DNA of 64,000 bases from positions 62,001 through 126,000 of the forward strand of contig MBPM02000041.1 in NCBI GenBank assembly GCA_001695595.3, read 5' to 3'. Under the pieces are notes generated by a model, which saw nothing but the letters and a program-made list of their open reading frames with translations, was not told the origin of the DNA and ran no database searches. Position numbers and translations under genes: made by a program. Source of the stretch: Plasmopara viticola (taxonomy: Eukaryota > Oomycota > Peronosporomycetes > Peronosporales > Peronosporaceae). Positions 46,681 to 55,933 of the stretch are shown here, piece by piece. How positions within the stretch are numbered: position 1 is the first letter of the stretch; every line of letters starts with the position of its first letter.

Positions 46681-46782
46681 CCGCAGTGTGTGGCTTGACT
46701 CTTACTGTGAACACCTTTTGTCGCCTCTCATTTTTACCTGACATCCCAGATACTACCTACGACTGCATCAAACAAGATTCTC

Positions 46783-47915
46783 AAGCAAGCCTTCAACATC
46801 ATTCCCACGACTATTGCCCTCTGCACATCGCAGACGCTCGGAGCTGCAGACCGCAAGCTCGAAGCTTTGATAGATGGCAACGCTGTTGCGGCGATGGAGC
46901 ATTTCTGTGGGCTGAAGTTTGTAATGAAATTAAAACACCTTCCGACATTGAGTAAGTTAGAGCCAGCACCTTGGAACGATCCAATGTGAGAAATATACGC
47001 CGTGTGGAGCACCGGTCAACCATCTGCAATCAGAAAGTACGCTATGGCTTTTAGTTTGGATACGAACGATTTAAAGAAAAAGGTGTCGAACAAGTTTGGT
47101 ATCCATTTGATGGACAAATCATCCGTTGAATGCACTCAGACTTGCAAAGACGAAAACGATGTATGCGCTTTCCGTGGCGCTACGGGTGTGTGGACAGATG
47201 TAGGCCGATACCAGCATTCCACACATGGCTACCTTGGACCTCCAGCCTCGGTCTACGCGAACCGACTGGTGGCAGGAGTCGCAGTGAACCGCCCCTTCCT
47301 AATAGTCGCTCTGGAGAAATAGGCATAAGGAACGGTAATACACTACTGGATTTGCATTAAACAGCACAAGAGACTACAGGGTGTCTGCATTCTAAGATGG
47401 GATGGTCTCGATTCTGGGGTGGCCTTTGCTGCGATTTCTAAAAAAGAGCCTCTTTGTTCCATCATCTTCAACGACGTCGAATTTGACCCAGTCGACATCA
47501 AGAGGTTGATCTCAGCTGTCTACGCGGACGCCGGCCCCCTACTCTCGCCGATGGATATCGCAATCATGACGATGCAGTATGATTTGGTCAGTATGGCCGA
47601 CGTACAGAGGCATCGTTTCGTGACGAAAGCCCTGCAATTTACCATATCACCGTTAGCAACATCCTGGGCAAGCTGAAGCGCTCGCTCATCTTCGACCGAT
47701 ACCCTGGTCGTGCCATCTAAGATCAGGCACTTTCCGGCTTCGAGGTAAACGAGCAGAAACCCATGACGCCCGAAGAAGCCGCTAAGACCTTGTTCAAGAC
47801 AGACTTCTACCTTTTCAATGAACCGTATGCTACCTCAAAACGCAAACTCGAGTGCATCATAAAAGTATACTTTGGAGTTGGACGACGTTGGAGAAATCAT
47901 TGGTGTAGCGGATAC
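46783..47915 (+). pseudogene. Transglutaminase elicitor pseudogene, TGase-E
   Basis: Recognisable over its length. The start codon is AAG (46783) in place of ATG. After LEPAPWNDPM a TGA follows and about 15 bases are missing before the WSTGQPSA segment. The cysteine region is interrupted by a 190-bp solo LTR (47189-47378). Past that, GWSRFWGG-type and KKEPLCSIIFNDVEFDPVDI segments continue. In the elicitor epitope the codon for the essential tryptophan has become TAA (GRAI, stop, DQALSGFEVNEQ). The C-terminus is truncated after DDVGEIIG at about 47915. Clearly dead. Confidence 0.88.
47189..47378. repeat. Solo LTR inside TGase-E
   Basis: A 190-bp insertion beginning TGTGGACAGATG and ending GAGACTACA, flanked by a perfect 5-bp duplication GGGTG (47184-47188 and 47379-47383). 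Removing it and one GGGTG restores the transglutaminase sequence seen in the other copies. TG...CA ends plus a 5-bp target duplication are typical of an LTR left by recombination. It is unrelated to the 203-bp Copia LTR of this window. Confidence 0.85.
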
Positions 47916-50900
47916 ACAGCCGAGTATTTTCGCTTTATATTGATTTGTTTGATTAGATTCTGACTTGCGCTGGCCGTGCGTCACAATGTTATTTTAAGAG
48001 AAATGGACGGTTTAACAAAGCAAACTTTATGTCACATTTGCGTCGAAGCGGTCGTTCATTAAAATTCCTATGTTTACGTTTATTGACGAACTCTACTAAT
48101 TAAAGTCCCCCCAGAAGTGAAAAATGCGTCGATGGAAATGCATAGAATATGGCGTCCCGACTTCAAGCCAACTACAGTACACTGGGCTTGCATATGACGA
48201 GCGTTTCTTAAAAAGCTTCGCGCCACTTTTGCGCATCGTGAAAGACTCATCTTTAATGCTTTGGAATTGTTAGACATTCCCTCCATGGTATGAAGCTAGC
48301 ACCCACGACGACCTTTTCTTCGTGGGACAAGTGCCATTCTACGTGCACAGGCAAGACCTTGTCATGCATCCAATCAAATCACGCTAATTTTGACGTGTGA
48401 CGAGTGGTGTGCACTATGGACTCTGCTTCTTGGTCAATTTGGTGCAGATAGAAATTTACCCATTATGCTTAGACTAGAGCCAATTGTGAAGCTTACGACG
48501 TGCATTAAGCTATGCGCTCTGCTGGCTTAAGAATCGACACACACGTAGTGTATATCCTTGCTTGTACTGTCTTGTTATAATGGTAGCAATGTGAATACCA
48601 AATTGCAGCGAATACTCCTTTCTACGAGCATCGTTCAGTGTCCGGACTTTTAATTTGAGCCCCGTCAGTGTCTATTTTGACGTTGTAATGTACAACGCAT
48701 CGACCGACTTGGTCCAGTGTTACCTATAGGGCTTTTATATAGCGAAGATAGGACAACGACTCTTTCAAGCTTCGAAAGGAGGGAAGCTTGGCTTTTAGTC
48801 TTTTAGTATATGTAGCGTTTTCGACAATACCTAGAATGGGGTCAAAGTTTGCTTTTGGTAGTTTTTTGAAAACCTACCAAAACCCACACGCTGGGTTAAG
48901 CTCTCTCTAGCGCGGGTTATCCGACCCAGCGTTAGACCGAGTTTCGTATTCCTCATTACACTAAGAAAGATCTTATCCAACCGCCACACAACCAAATGGG
49001 TGCGGGTTGGTAGGGCAGTCAGATTTTTGGGTGTGAGTGTTTGTCCACTCTAGTGACCTGTCTTTGGCTACCTCATTTCAGATTTAATGGGTAACAAACC
49101 AGATGCCTCCTGGTTCCTGGTTGAGCAAATAGCCACTCGATACCCAAAGCCAGCCATCCAGGTCCAGAGACAAATAGCTTTTGAAGAGTCGAGGAATTTC
49201 ACGCCAGGACATATGATACTGTCGTAAATAGTGGCAAGCTCCCTTTGGTGTTTTTTGTTAAGCCTCAGCATATGGTCATATTCATTCGACGATGGAGCGT
49301 TGAGCTTTATTGCTCAACGGCCTGTAGTCGACAACGACATTCCATTGTATACTAAACCCTTACAGTACCTAGCCAGGATTGCAATCAGAACTCTTGTGGC
49401 CAAAGCCTTGTCGACCTTACATTAATCTCTAGAAGGCTGTCTTATGGCTACCGAATGTTGCCTTCTCTTCGCGATACTCAAGATTCCGGCTCTTCAAACC
49501 GCGACGCAGGGACCTTTGAACCTTAATCGTGTGCAGAGTCACGTACGAAGCATTAGCGGATGCTTATATGCTGGCCCTCATCCGATTGGGTTGCTACGTA
49601 AGCCTATGGGTCCAATGGACCGAGCCCCTCCAACTCATACCATTCAAAAGTAAAAATTGGTATGGTATGCAATCCAGTACTAATAGAAGTCAGAACGACC
49701 GTTCGAGTTGCGCCTGTGCACAGTCTGTCCATATAGACGATGACTACCACCATCTTTTATTTGAGCTTGCTGCCATTTCAGCTACCAAACTTTGAAAATG
49801 TTAGAGAAATTCGTCACATTTTTTATTCTCGAGAGAATGCAAGGGAACCTTACCGCGTAGGGTACACATGCTCAAGTGATGAATAAAAGAACTGCGTCCG
49901 CTAGAACCTCAACTAGTCACAGGTGAAGTTTGTCGCATATATTGAGACTTTTGTCAAAAAGGCCGACGCGCGTGCTCTATGATAAAGACTTGAGATGGCC
50001 AAAGTCATATTCTTCCACAACAAAGCGGTCACCATGGTTAAAAGAAAACTCGGACCAAGACTGATTAGTTGTCGGTTTTCTTTCCTACGAATTGGTTTAC
50101 GGTCACCGTGCGTGGCTCGGGTTGGGACGGAGCACCGTCCTAACGCGTCGACGCCATCGCGCTGACGCCTTCGTCATCTCCTTGCAGTAGTGCTCTATAT
50201 GAGCCCTTGCATAGCGGGAGAGCGCCTCCGGATGCGCATGATTGTTTCGGGACCTCGTGCGACCAAATTGTGCACCCACTCGAGACGAAGCAGGATACCA
50301 GCTTATACAGCTGTTCTGTATGTTTTAAAAAATGAGCATACTGCGCCATCCTGACAAAAGATCTATCTTTACCATTATTTCGACTTGTAATCACAGAATG
50401 GTGTAAGGTGGAACGGTGTTCTTTGCGTAAAAAAAAGCGTGAGTTGAGGTTTTTGGCTTTTGCTCTATCCAAAAAGTACCAACACGAGTTGCCTGCAAAA
50501 TCTGTAATTGCCGCATATTTTCAGTAAAAAAGTTGTGTTAGGTCATGACTTGAGTACCAGGACCTTATATAATTTTTCCGATCTTTTGCGCTGCAACTAC
50601 AATATTGTTCATGAAGCAGTGGTCATCTTTTGACTAAGTCTCAGAATGAAACTGTAACAACACATAACCGCGCTTTGTCATATACCCCCTACATGAATTT
50701 TATGTCAAAATCGCACTTAAAGTGGCACTTTAATAGATATGTTTTAGTGGGAAATACAGCCGCATTCCGTCCTTACAATTAATAGGACGACTCTTAATTT
50801 TTAATGCTCAACTTAGCCTGTCCCAGCTCATTTGGCTGTAAAATGTAAGGTAATTGCTCAACTAAATGGCAACAAGGCAGAAAAAAGGTTGATAGAATCT

Positions 50901-52437
50901 TACATCCTTTGGCCAATTTGCGCGCATTTGCAACTTCGTTTGCAATTTGCTCCGCTTCAGTTCGTAGCAGCCACCATTCGTCGCTCGGGTGTGACTAAAT
51001 TGTCCATTCTTGAGGAGGTACCGCGATAAAATTGCAACGAGAGCCTTTTGCCATGATGGTCCCTATTTTCGACTTGACGCGATCAAAAACAGCGCTGAAA
51101 GGCTGCGCGTGTCATACTTAGCGTCAAATACGCGCCCAAATTACGCCGAAAACTCCTCACAGATATGTCCTCGCCTCGCAATGTCACTTGCTTGCTTCGA
51201 GCCGCGACGCTCTTCTTTCCGTAGACTATCAGCTCCCCTCGTTAGAACAAGATTATCTATCCTACTCGAGACACTGGCGTGTGCCAAATTGCACTTTTAT
51301 GCTCGCGCCTTGGATGCGGATAAGATATTTTTTTGCTTTTTCATGCACTTCCTACGGCTTGCGCATGCTTTGCATTGTGCAATTGAGGCCATCACCTTGT
51401 GCCACTACCGCGCTCATTGCGCGGTAGTGGCACAAGATTACGAATCTTACATATTTGTCTAGTTGTACGACTGATAATTAGTTGTGGAACAAAGCCATGT
51501 AGCATGTTTGGTAGTGCTTTATTGGCGCACGATGACCTCCAGCTTTTTGCATAACCTACACCCACCTTTGCGCATGATTACAGATACGAACATTGCAAAG
51601 CCAATGTGCCACAAGATAAAAAAAATACAACAATATTTTTACATGTTGCCGTCTGCCTTCATTACAAGGATTGATGGAGTGCAATAACCACAGACGAGAA
51701 ATTTTAGGCGTCTTTGGCAAATTTTAGCCGTATCGTAAGATTAATCCGTGTGTCCTAACTACCACCTTTGCACAGCGTTACTCACAAAGTCAATCCTTTT
51801 GCGGACGTACCTGCAAAACCTGACTTTCTCAATAAAATCTCTTTTTGCAGGTCATTTAATAAGACATACATACACTTTACTTACATAATGATTTCTTTTT
51901 CAGTAATTCACCTCGTTCATGAATTAGTACTGCATCGCAAACCTGTACCCTTCATCGATGCTTCAGCAGTACCAGGATACCTAAATTTTCGTGTTCAATA
52001 TCGAGCAGGCTTTCAAATTTTGTCGCCGACAATGGCCTAGCGTGTACAAAATTTTTGTTTACGCGCTCGCGCGTTTCGGTTGAAAAATGCCAACAGGGCT
52101 GTCTCAGCAAGAGCTGCCCTTCGACTGAACTTACTTCTTGCAAATATCTGTGATCAGCGAGGCCAGACACGAAAAGACCTTTCCAATCTAATATTACGCA
52201 CCCCAATGCGTTCCCAAAGGTCATAATCTTCCTCACTCTCTTCTGTTTGTCGCCCCTTTGTGCTCGCGATGCGACGTTTGCACCAAGTGGCTCTGATCAC
52301 CGTAATAATGAATTTTTCGTGCATAAAGAGGGGTCCGAACGCAGAGGCTGTGCCACGTCGTGTCCGTCGCAACGTGCCCGTGGCCTCCCTACAATCGAAA
52401 ACGCGGCGCAAGAACGCGGCAATAGGTGGCGCTAGTC
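47916..52437. other. Intergenic, no gene recognised
   Basis: No supported gene. 48860-49030 holds short inverted matches (CTGGGTT and CGACCCAGCG; TACCAAAACCCA and GGGTGCGGGTTGGTA), perhaps LTR remains. 49530-49790 has a frame (TYEALADAYMLALIRLG) that faintly resembles retrotransposon Gag. 51010-51462 is open for 150 codons, but only from TTG, and contains a perfect hairpin. The last 150 bases before 52438 are the likely promoter of the FYVE gene. Confidence 0.4.
51396..51436. repeat. Perfect 18-bp hairpin
   Basis: CTTGTGCCACTACCGCGC (51396-51413), loop TCATT, GCGCGGTAGTGGCACAAG (51419-51436). No mismatch in the stem. It is far stronger than any other short hairpin noticed. It could be a processed small-RNA precursor, a structured transcript end, or the remnant of an inverted insertion. 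Confidence 0.8.
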
Positions 52438-54153
52438 ATGAACCATGGTCTCGCCCATCGCACGGGCAGGACGACGCTGTCCTCGCCGTCCCTCTTTCGA
52501 CGCTTGCAAGGCAAGAAAAGTGGGGCGCGAACGTCCAACGAGTCGCTCGCGTCGTCGCTCCCGCCTCCGCGGCATGCGCACCGTCGTACGTTGAGTCGAC
52601 GCCCCGTGGTAATCTACTACGCAACGAACCCCGAAGCGGACCTGCCCGAGGGGAAACGCCCTGTCCCTGGGTTGCTCCCTAGTGACCTGGCGGACGACGA
52701 GGTGGCAACTCCATGTAGTAGCACGAGCACCGAGTGGCGCGACGACCGCTTGGAGGATGCCACTGCACGTGATTTGGCCTCGAGCTCGGGGCCACGGGAG
52801 CACTTATCCCGGAGTTGCGGACCCGGGCGGGCCCTCTTGCGCATGTCCCAAACCTTTGGCCGTGCCTCGGAGAGAGTCGACCCAGGGAGTGCCGGTGACG
52901 GACGGCACCGTGGGGCAACGAGAAAGAGTGTCAAGTACGACGTGGCGTGGCAAGGAGACGACGAGAGCGCGTGTTGCCAAGTGTGTTTTGCCATGTTTAC
53001 GACCCTATCGCGTCGCCGCCACCACTGCCGCGTGTGTGGCGAACTCGTGTGTGGCGCGTGTTCCCAAGATCAAGTGGCGCTCGTCGACAAGTTTCCTACG
53101 CCACGACGGGCGTGTGTTGCCTGTTCTTGTTTGCTGCAAGCCATGGCACGCGCGGGCGACGCGCGTGTCAACGTCGTGGAAGCCGACGTCGTGCCGGTCC
53201 CTGCGATCACACGACACAAATCAGTGCCGTTGGCCACTCCTCGGTACCGTGACCGACTCAATGAAGTGCACCGGGTGATGGCCGCGGGCAAATTATCTCG
53301 TCGTCGCGGGAGTGCCGAGAAGAAAATGTACGTGATTTCGAGCCGCTGGTTGCGCCGCTGGTTGGCGTTCACGTCGTCGGCGTCAAGCCGTTCCGATGCG
53401 ACGTGCAGTCCAGACTTTGGCTTTGACACGGAGACGTCCCCGTCGTCTCCTCATAACGACAAAAGTGGCACCAAGTGTGCCCCCGGTCCAATTGACAATT
53501 TATCCCTTTTAATTTTGTCGCGTGGCAAGTTACTTCGTCGGCCCGGTCTGATTCGAGATGCCACGTATACGGGCGACGTTGCGAGTGTCGGCGAAGACGC
53601 CGATTACCAGCTCTTGTCCCCCGAAGTGTGGGACGTATTTCAACGTCTGTACGGTGGGACCCCCGCTATCTACGTCAATCTCACGAGCGACGACCCGACG
53701 GCGTGGATTGTTGACGTCGCAACTTTGCTCGCTCCGAATCTCAAAGAAGGCCTGGCACCGACAGTCGAACGCGCTTTACTGACACGTCACTGCGGTCAAG
53801 TTGCTACTGGGACGTCGGCAGCTGTCACGCCCCGCGACAGTTTGCACCAGTCGCCCAAGAGTCCTGCGTGGACCGCCACGAATAGCAGTGTCAGCTCTGT
53901 GGGGGAAGACAAGGAGCGCGTGATGACGCCATTAAACAGTGGGCACTTGCAATTTGAAGACTTAGAGTCGGAGCTGGCAACGGTAGCACTCAAACCTTCA
54001 AAGAAGGGAGACGACGAGGGACGAGCGCCTTTATCTGGACAGAGTCCAACAGCTGTCTTGGCAGCTTCAGCATTCGCAGTCGCAATGAAACAGGCACGAC
54101 TGAATGCTCAAAAGGCCATTGACGACCGTGCTTCGCGTGTCCTTGCCGCCTAG
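52438..54153 (+). CDS. FYVE and DUSP domain protein
   Basis: 571 residues from the ATG at 52438; the frame is open a few codons further up but only from a GTG. Residues 167-236 form a FYVE zinc finger (CCQVCFAMF, then SRRRHHCRVCGELVCGACS at 191-209, then CVACSCLL), including the RRHHCR signature that binds phosphatidylinositol 3-phosphate on endosomes. Residues about 295-414 match a DUSP domain (MYVISSRWLRRWLAF, GPIDNLSLL, LSPEVWDVFQRLYGGTPAIY), normally found in ubiquitin-specific proteases; no protease domain is present. The N-terminus is basic and serine-rich, and the C-terminus is low complexity. Probable endosomal adaptor, inferred. A high-GC coding region, unlike the AT-rich surroundings. 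Confidence 0.85.
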   Translation: MNHGLAHRTGRTTLSSPSLFRRLQGKKSGARTSNESLASSLPPPRHAHRRTLSRRPVVIYYATNPEADLPEGKRPVPGLLPSDLADDEVATPCSSTSTEWRDDRLEDATARDLASSSGPREHLSRSCGPGRALLRMSQTFGRASERVDPGSAGDGRHRGATRKSVKYDVAWQGDDESACCQVCFAMFTTLSRRRHHCRVCGELVCGACSQDQVALVDKFPTPRRACVACSCLLQAMARAGDARVNVVEADVVPVPAITRHKSVPLATPRYRDRLNEVHRVMAAGKLSRRRGSAEKKMYVISSRWLRRWLAFTSSASSRSDATCSPDFGFDTETSPSSPHNDKSGTKCAPGPIDNLSLLILSRGKLLRRPGLIRDATYTGDVASVGEDADYQLLSPEVWDVFQRLYGGTPAIYVNLTSDDPTAWIVDVATLLAPNLKEGLAPTVERALLTRHCGQVATGTSAAVTPRDSLHQSPKSPAWTATNSSVSSVGEDKERVMTPLNSGHLQFEDLESELATVALKPSKKGDDEGRAPLSGQSPTAVLAASAFAVAMKQARLNAQKAIDDRASRVLAA

Positions 54154-54286
54154 GGCGATGGTCGAGGTGTAGCTAGACGACAGCAGTAGGTGGCTTTATC
54201 TATTAACACGACTTGAGTTTGTACTTAACGTAAATAAGTAGGTTTCCAACAATAGAGTGGACGCGTCAGAAATAGAGGTTGGAAGA

Positions 54287-55828
54287 ATGGGACGCGCGGA
54301 AACTGGGTGCGTGCAAGTTCGAGACAAGATTCACCGTCGTGGTGCCTTGTACGACCTTGGAGCGTCGTGTGGAAAGCAACTCCCGCGGGTCGGACGGGAG
54401 GTGTTGCGACGCAGAGAGATTGATCATCCGGTGGTCAAAAGTGTGTACGACGACGAGCAGAATGACCGCAAACATCGCGAGCATTTAACCTATCGCCCGC
54501 CATTGGATCAAATTATGCAGGTACGAGATTTGCATACTACGGTGGCAAAAGATTGTCGCGACAAAAGAAAAGTGTCGGAGCAGCGCTTGATGGCCGAGTT
54601 TTATGGGCTGAAATCAGACGTCATTAAAGCGAAATGGCGTCTTGGGTACAGCAACAACGTCGACTCCGACTCGAGAGGTGGGGTCAATGGCACGTTTGAG
54701 CCTCAAACTGCGCTTCGTGAACGGATTCTTGACGCTAAAGCGACATTGATAGTGCCATCTTCTCGTACAGTTGCCTACCCGCTACAGGACTCAGCAGTTC
54801 AAGCAGCAAGTACCCTAAAATCGAACACTTTGACGAATAATTGTGTCGCCACTTCATGTCGTCGTTATGCTCAGAGACAACAAACTCGATTGACTGAAGT
54901 TGTAGAGAGGTACACACGTGTTCAATCTCGTCTCAATCGCCTGAAATGTTCTCATCTTCGCTATCAACTCCCAGTGGAAGACGCGACGCAAGCCTCTCGA
55001 GCTTATCGACTCGGCTTAGATGACGTTCGGTCGACCGAATTGACAAAAGTTAAGGACCAAAAGATTATTCGCCCTACTTCTGCAGGTGCCACTAGCGCGG
55101 GGTTCCGTGTGAAGTGTACCATCAACAATGGGGTACACGGAACAGTTGCTGGCGCGCGACGAAGACCTCAATCGGCTAGTGTCACGTACTTGAAACATGC
55201 AACTGTATGTTGTACGGCACCTTTACCATCAAACTCGGCACAGGCTACTACTCTAGGGACTGCTTATTCCACGGATAGTCAAAGACGGAAATGTATTGCA
55301 TTGCAAAAGCTTGCAAAGCGTGGTTTGCTTTGCTCTACGCCCTTGGCGCAAGTGTATGTGAAATTGCGGCAAGAGGGGCTTTTCAACCTGAAGCGGCAAG
55401 GTGATCGAGATTGTTTCGAGCGTATGACGATGAGTGAATACATGATTGCATGTGGCTGTCTCCAGAGTGACACGACACTCGAACCGGACGCTGCGACTGA
55501 CGGGTCCAGTGCCCAAGTGGATACGGTACAAGAGGTACATTTTGAACCCCTTTTCGCGGTACAGTTACCACCGTCTGTCCTTGCAACACGAAAACTCCTT
55601 GTCGTCTCTCGGCAACAATTTCATGTTGCTCTTGAACCTTTGAATTTGTCACCGATCGATGTGAACGTGCTCTTTTCAGCGCTGGATTTGGAGGGGACCG
55701 ACTCGGTGCACGTGTGGGACGTCATGTGCACCGTCGAAAGGCTGCAACACGAACATTTGAGAATTAATAGGACTCGAGATCAGATTTTGACATCGAAAGA
55801 CTCGGAGGATTCACGTGGCAAGGGATAA
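54287..55828 (+). CDS. Protein of unknown function with degenerate EF-hand
   Basis: 513 residues from the first ATG (54287); an upstream in-frame GTG at 54257 is not a plausible eukaryotic start. The N-terminal third is charged and probably helical (HPVVKSVYDDEQNDRKHREH and SEQRLMAEFYGLKSDVIKAK). The middle is basic with RPTSAG and RPQSASV segments. The C-terminal part has LSPIDVNVLFSALDLEGTDS, which resembles an EF-hand whose loop (DLEGTDSVHVWD) lacks several calcium ligands, and an adjoining helix like a second half-site. It follows the FYVE gene by 133 bp on the same strand and is convergent with the C2/CAP-Gly gene, 105 bp away. I do not recognise the family. Confidence 0.75.
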   Translation: MGRAETGCVQVRDKIHRRGALYDLGASCGKQLPRVGREVLRRREIDHPVVKSVYDDEQNDRKHREHLTYRPPLDQIMQVRDLHTTVAKDCRDKRKVSEQRLMAEFYGLKSDVIKAKWRLGYSNNVDSDSRGGVNGTFEPQTALRERILDAKATLIVPSSRTVAYPLQDSAVQAASTLKSNTLTNNCVATSCRRYAQRQQTRLTEVVERYTRVQSRLNRLKCSHLRYQLPVEDATQASRAYRLGLDDVRSTELTKVKDQKIIRPTSAGATSAGFRVKCTINNGVHGTVAGARRRPQSASVTYLKHATVCCTAPLPSNSAQATTLGTAYSTDSQRRKCIALQKLAKRGLLCSTPLAQVYVKLRQEGLFNLKRQGDRDCFERMTMSEYMIACGCLQSDTTLEPDAATDGSSAQVDTVQEVHFEPLFAVQLPPSVLATRKLLVVSRQQFHVALEPLNLSPIDVNVLFSALDLEGTDSVHVWDVMCTVERLQHEHLRINRTRDQILTSKDSEDSRGKG

Positions 55829-55933
55829 AGTTGCATTGTTTGCTAAAAATCGGAATGAGTAACATTAATTTTTAATTTGAGTACCTCTTATCACATTAAA
55901 ACCCAGCAGGGTACCAACAATATTGCTCAACTC

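Noticed and set aside
49530..49790. Possible retrotransposon Gag fragment
   Set aside because: Only a faint resemblance in one short frame; no zinc knuckle or pol sequence follows.
51010..51462. 150-codon open frame
   Set aside because: Starts with TTG, has no recognisable domain, and contains the perfect hairpin; probably not a gene.
54257..54286. Longer start for the 513-residue protein
   Set aside because: Would need a GTG start; the first ATG is at 54287.
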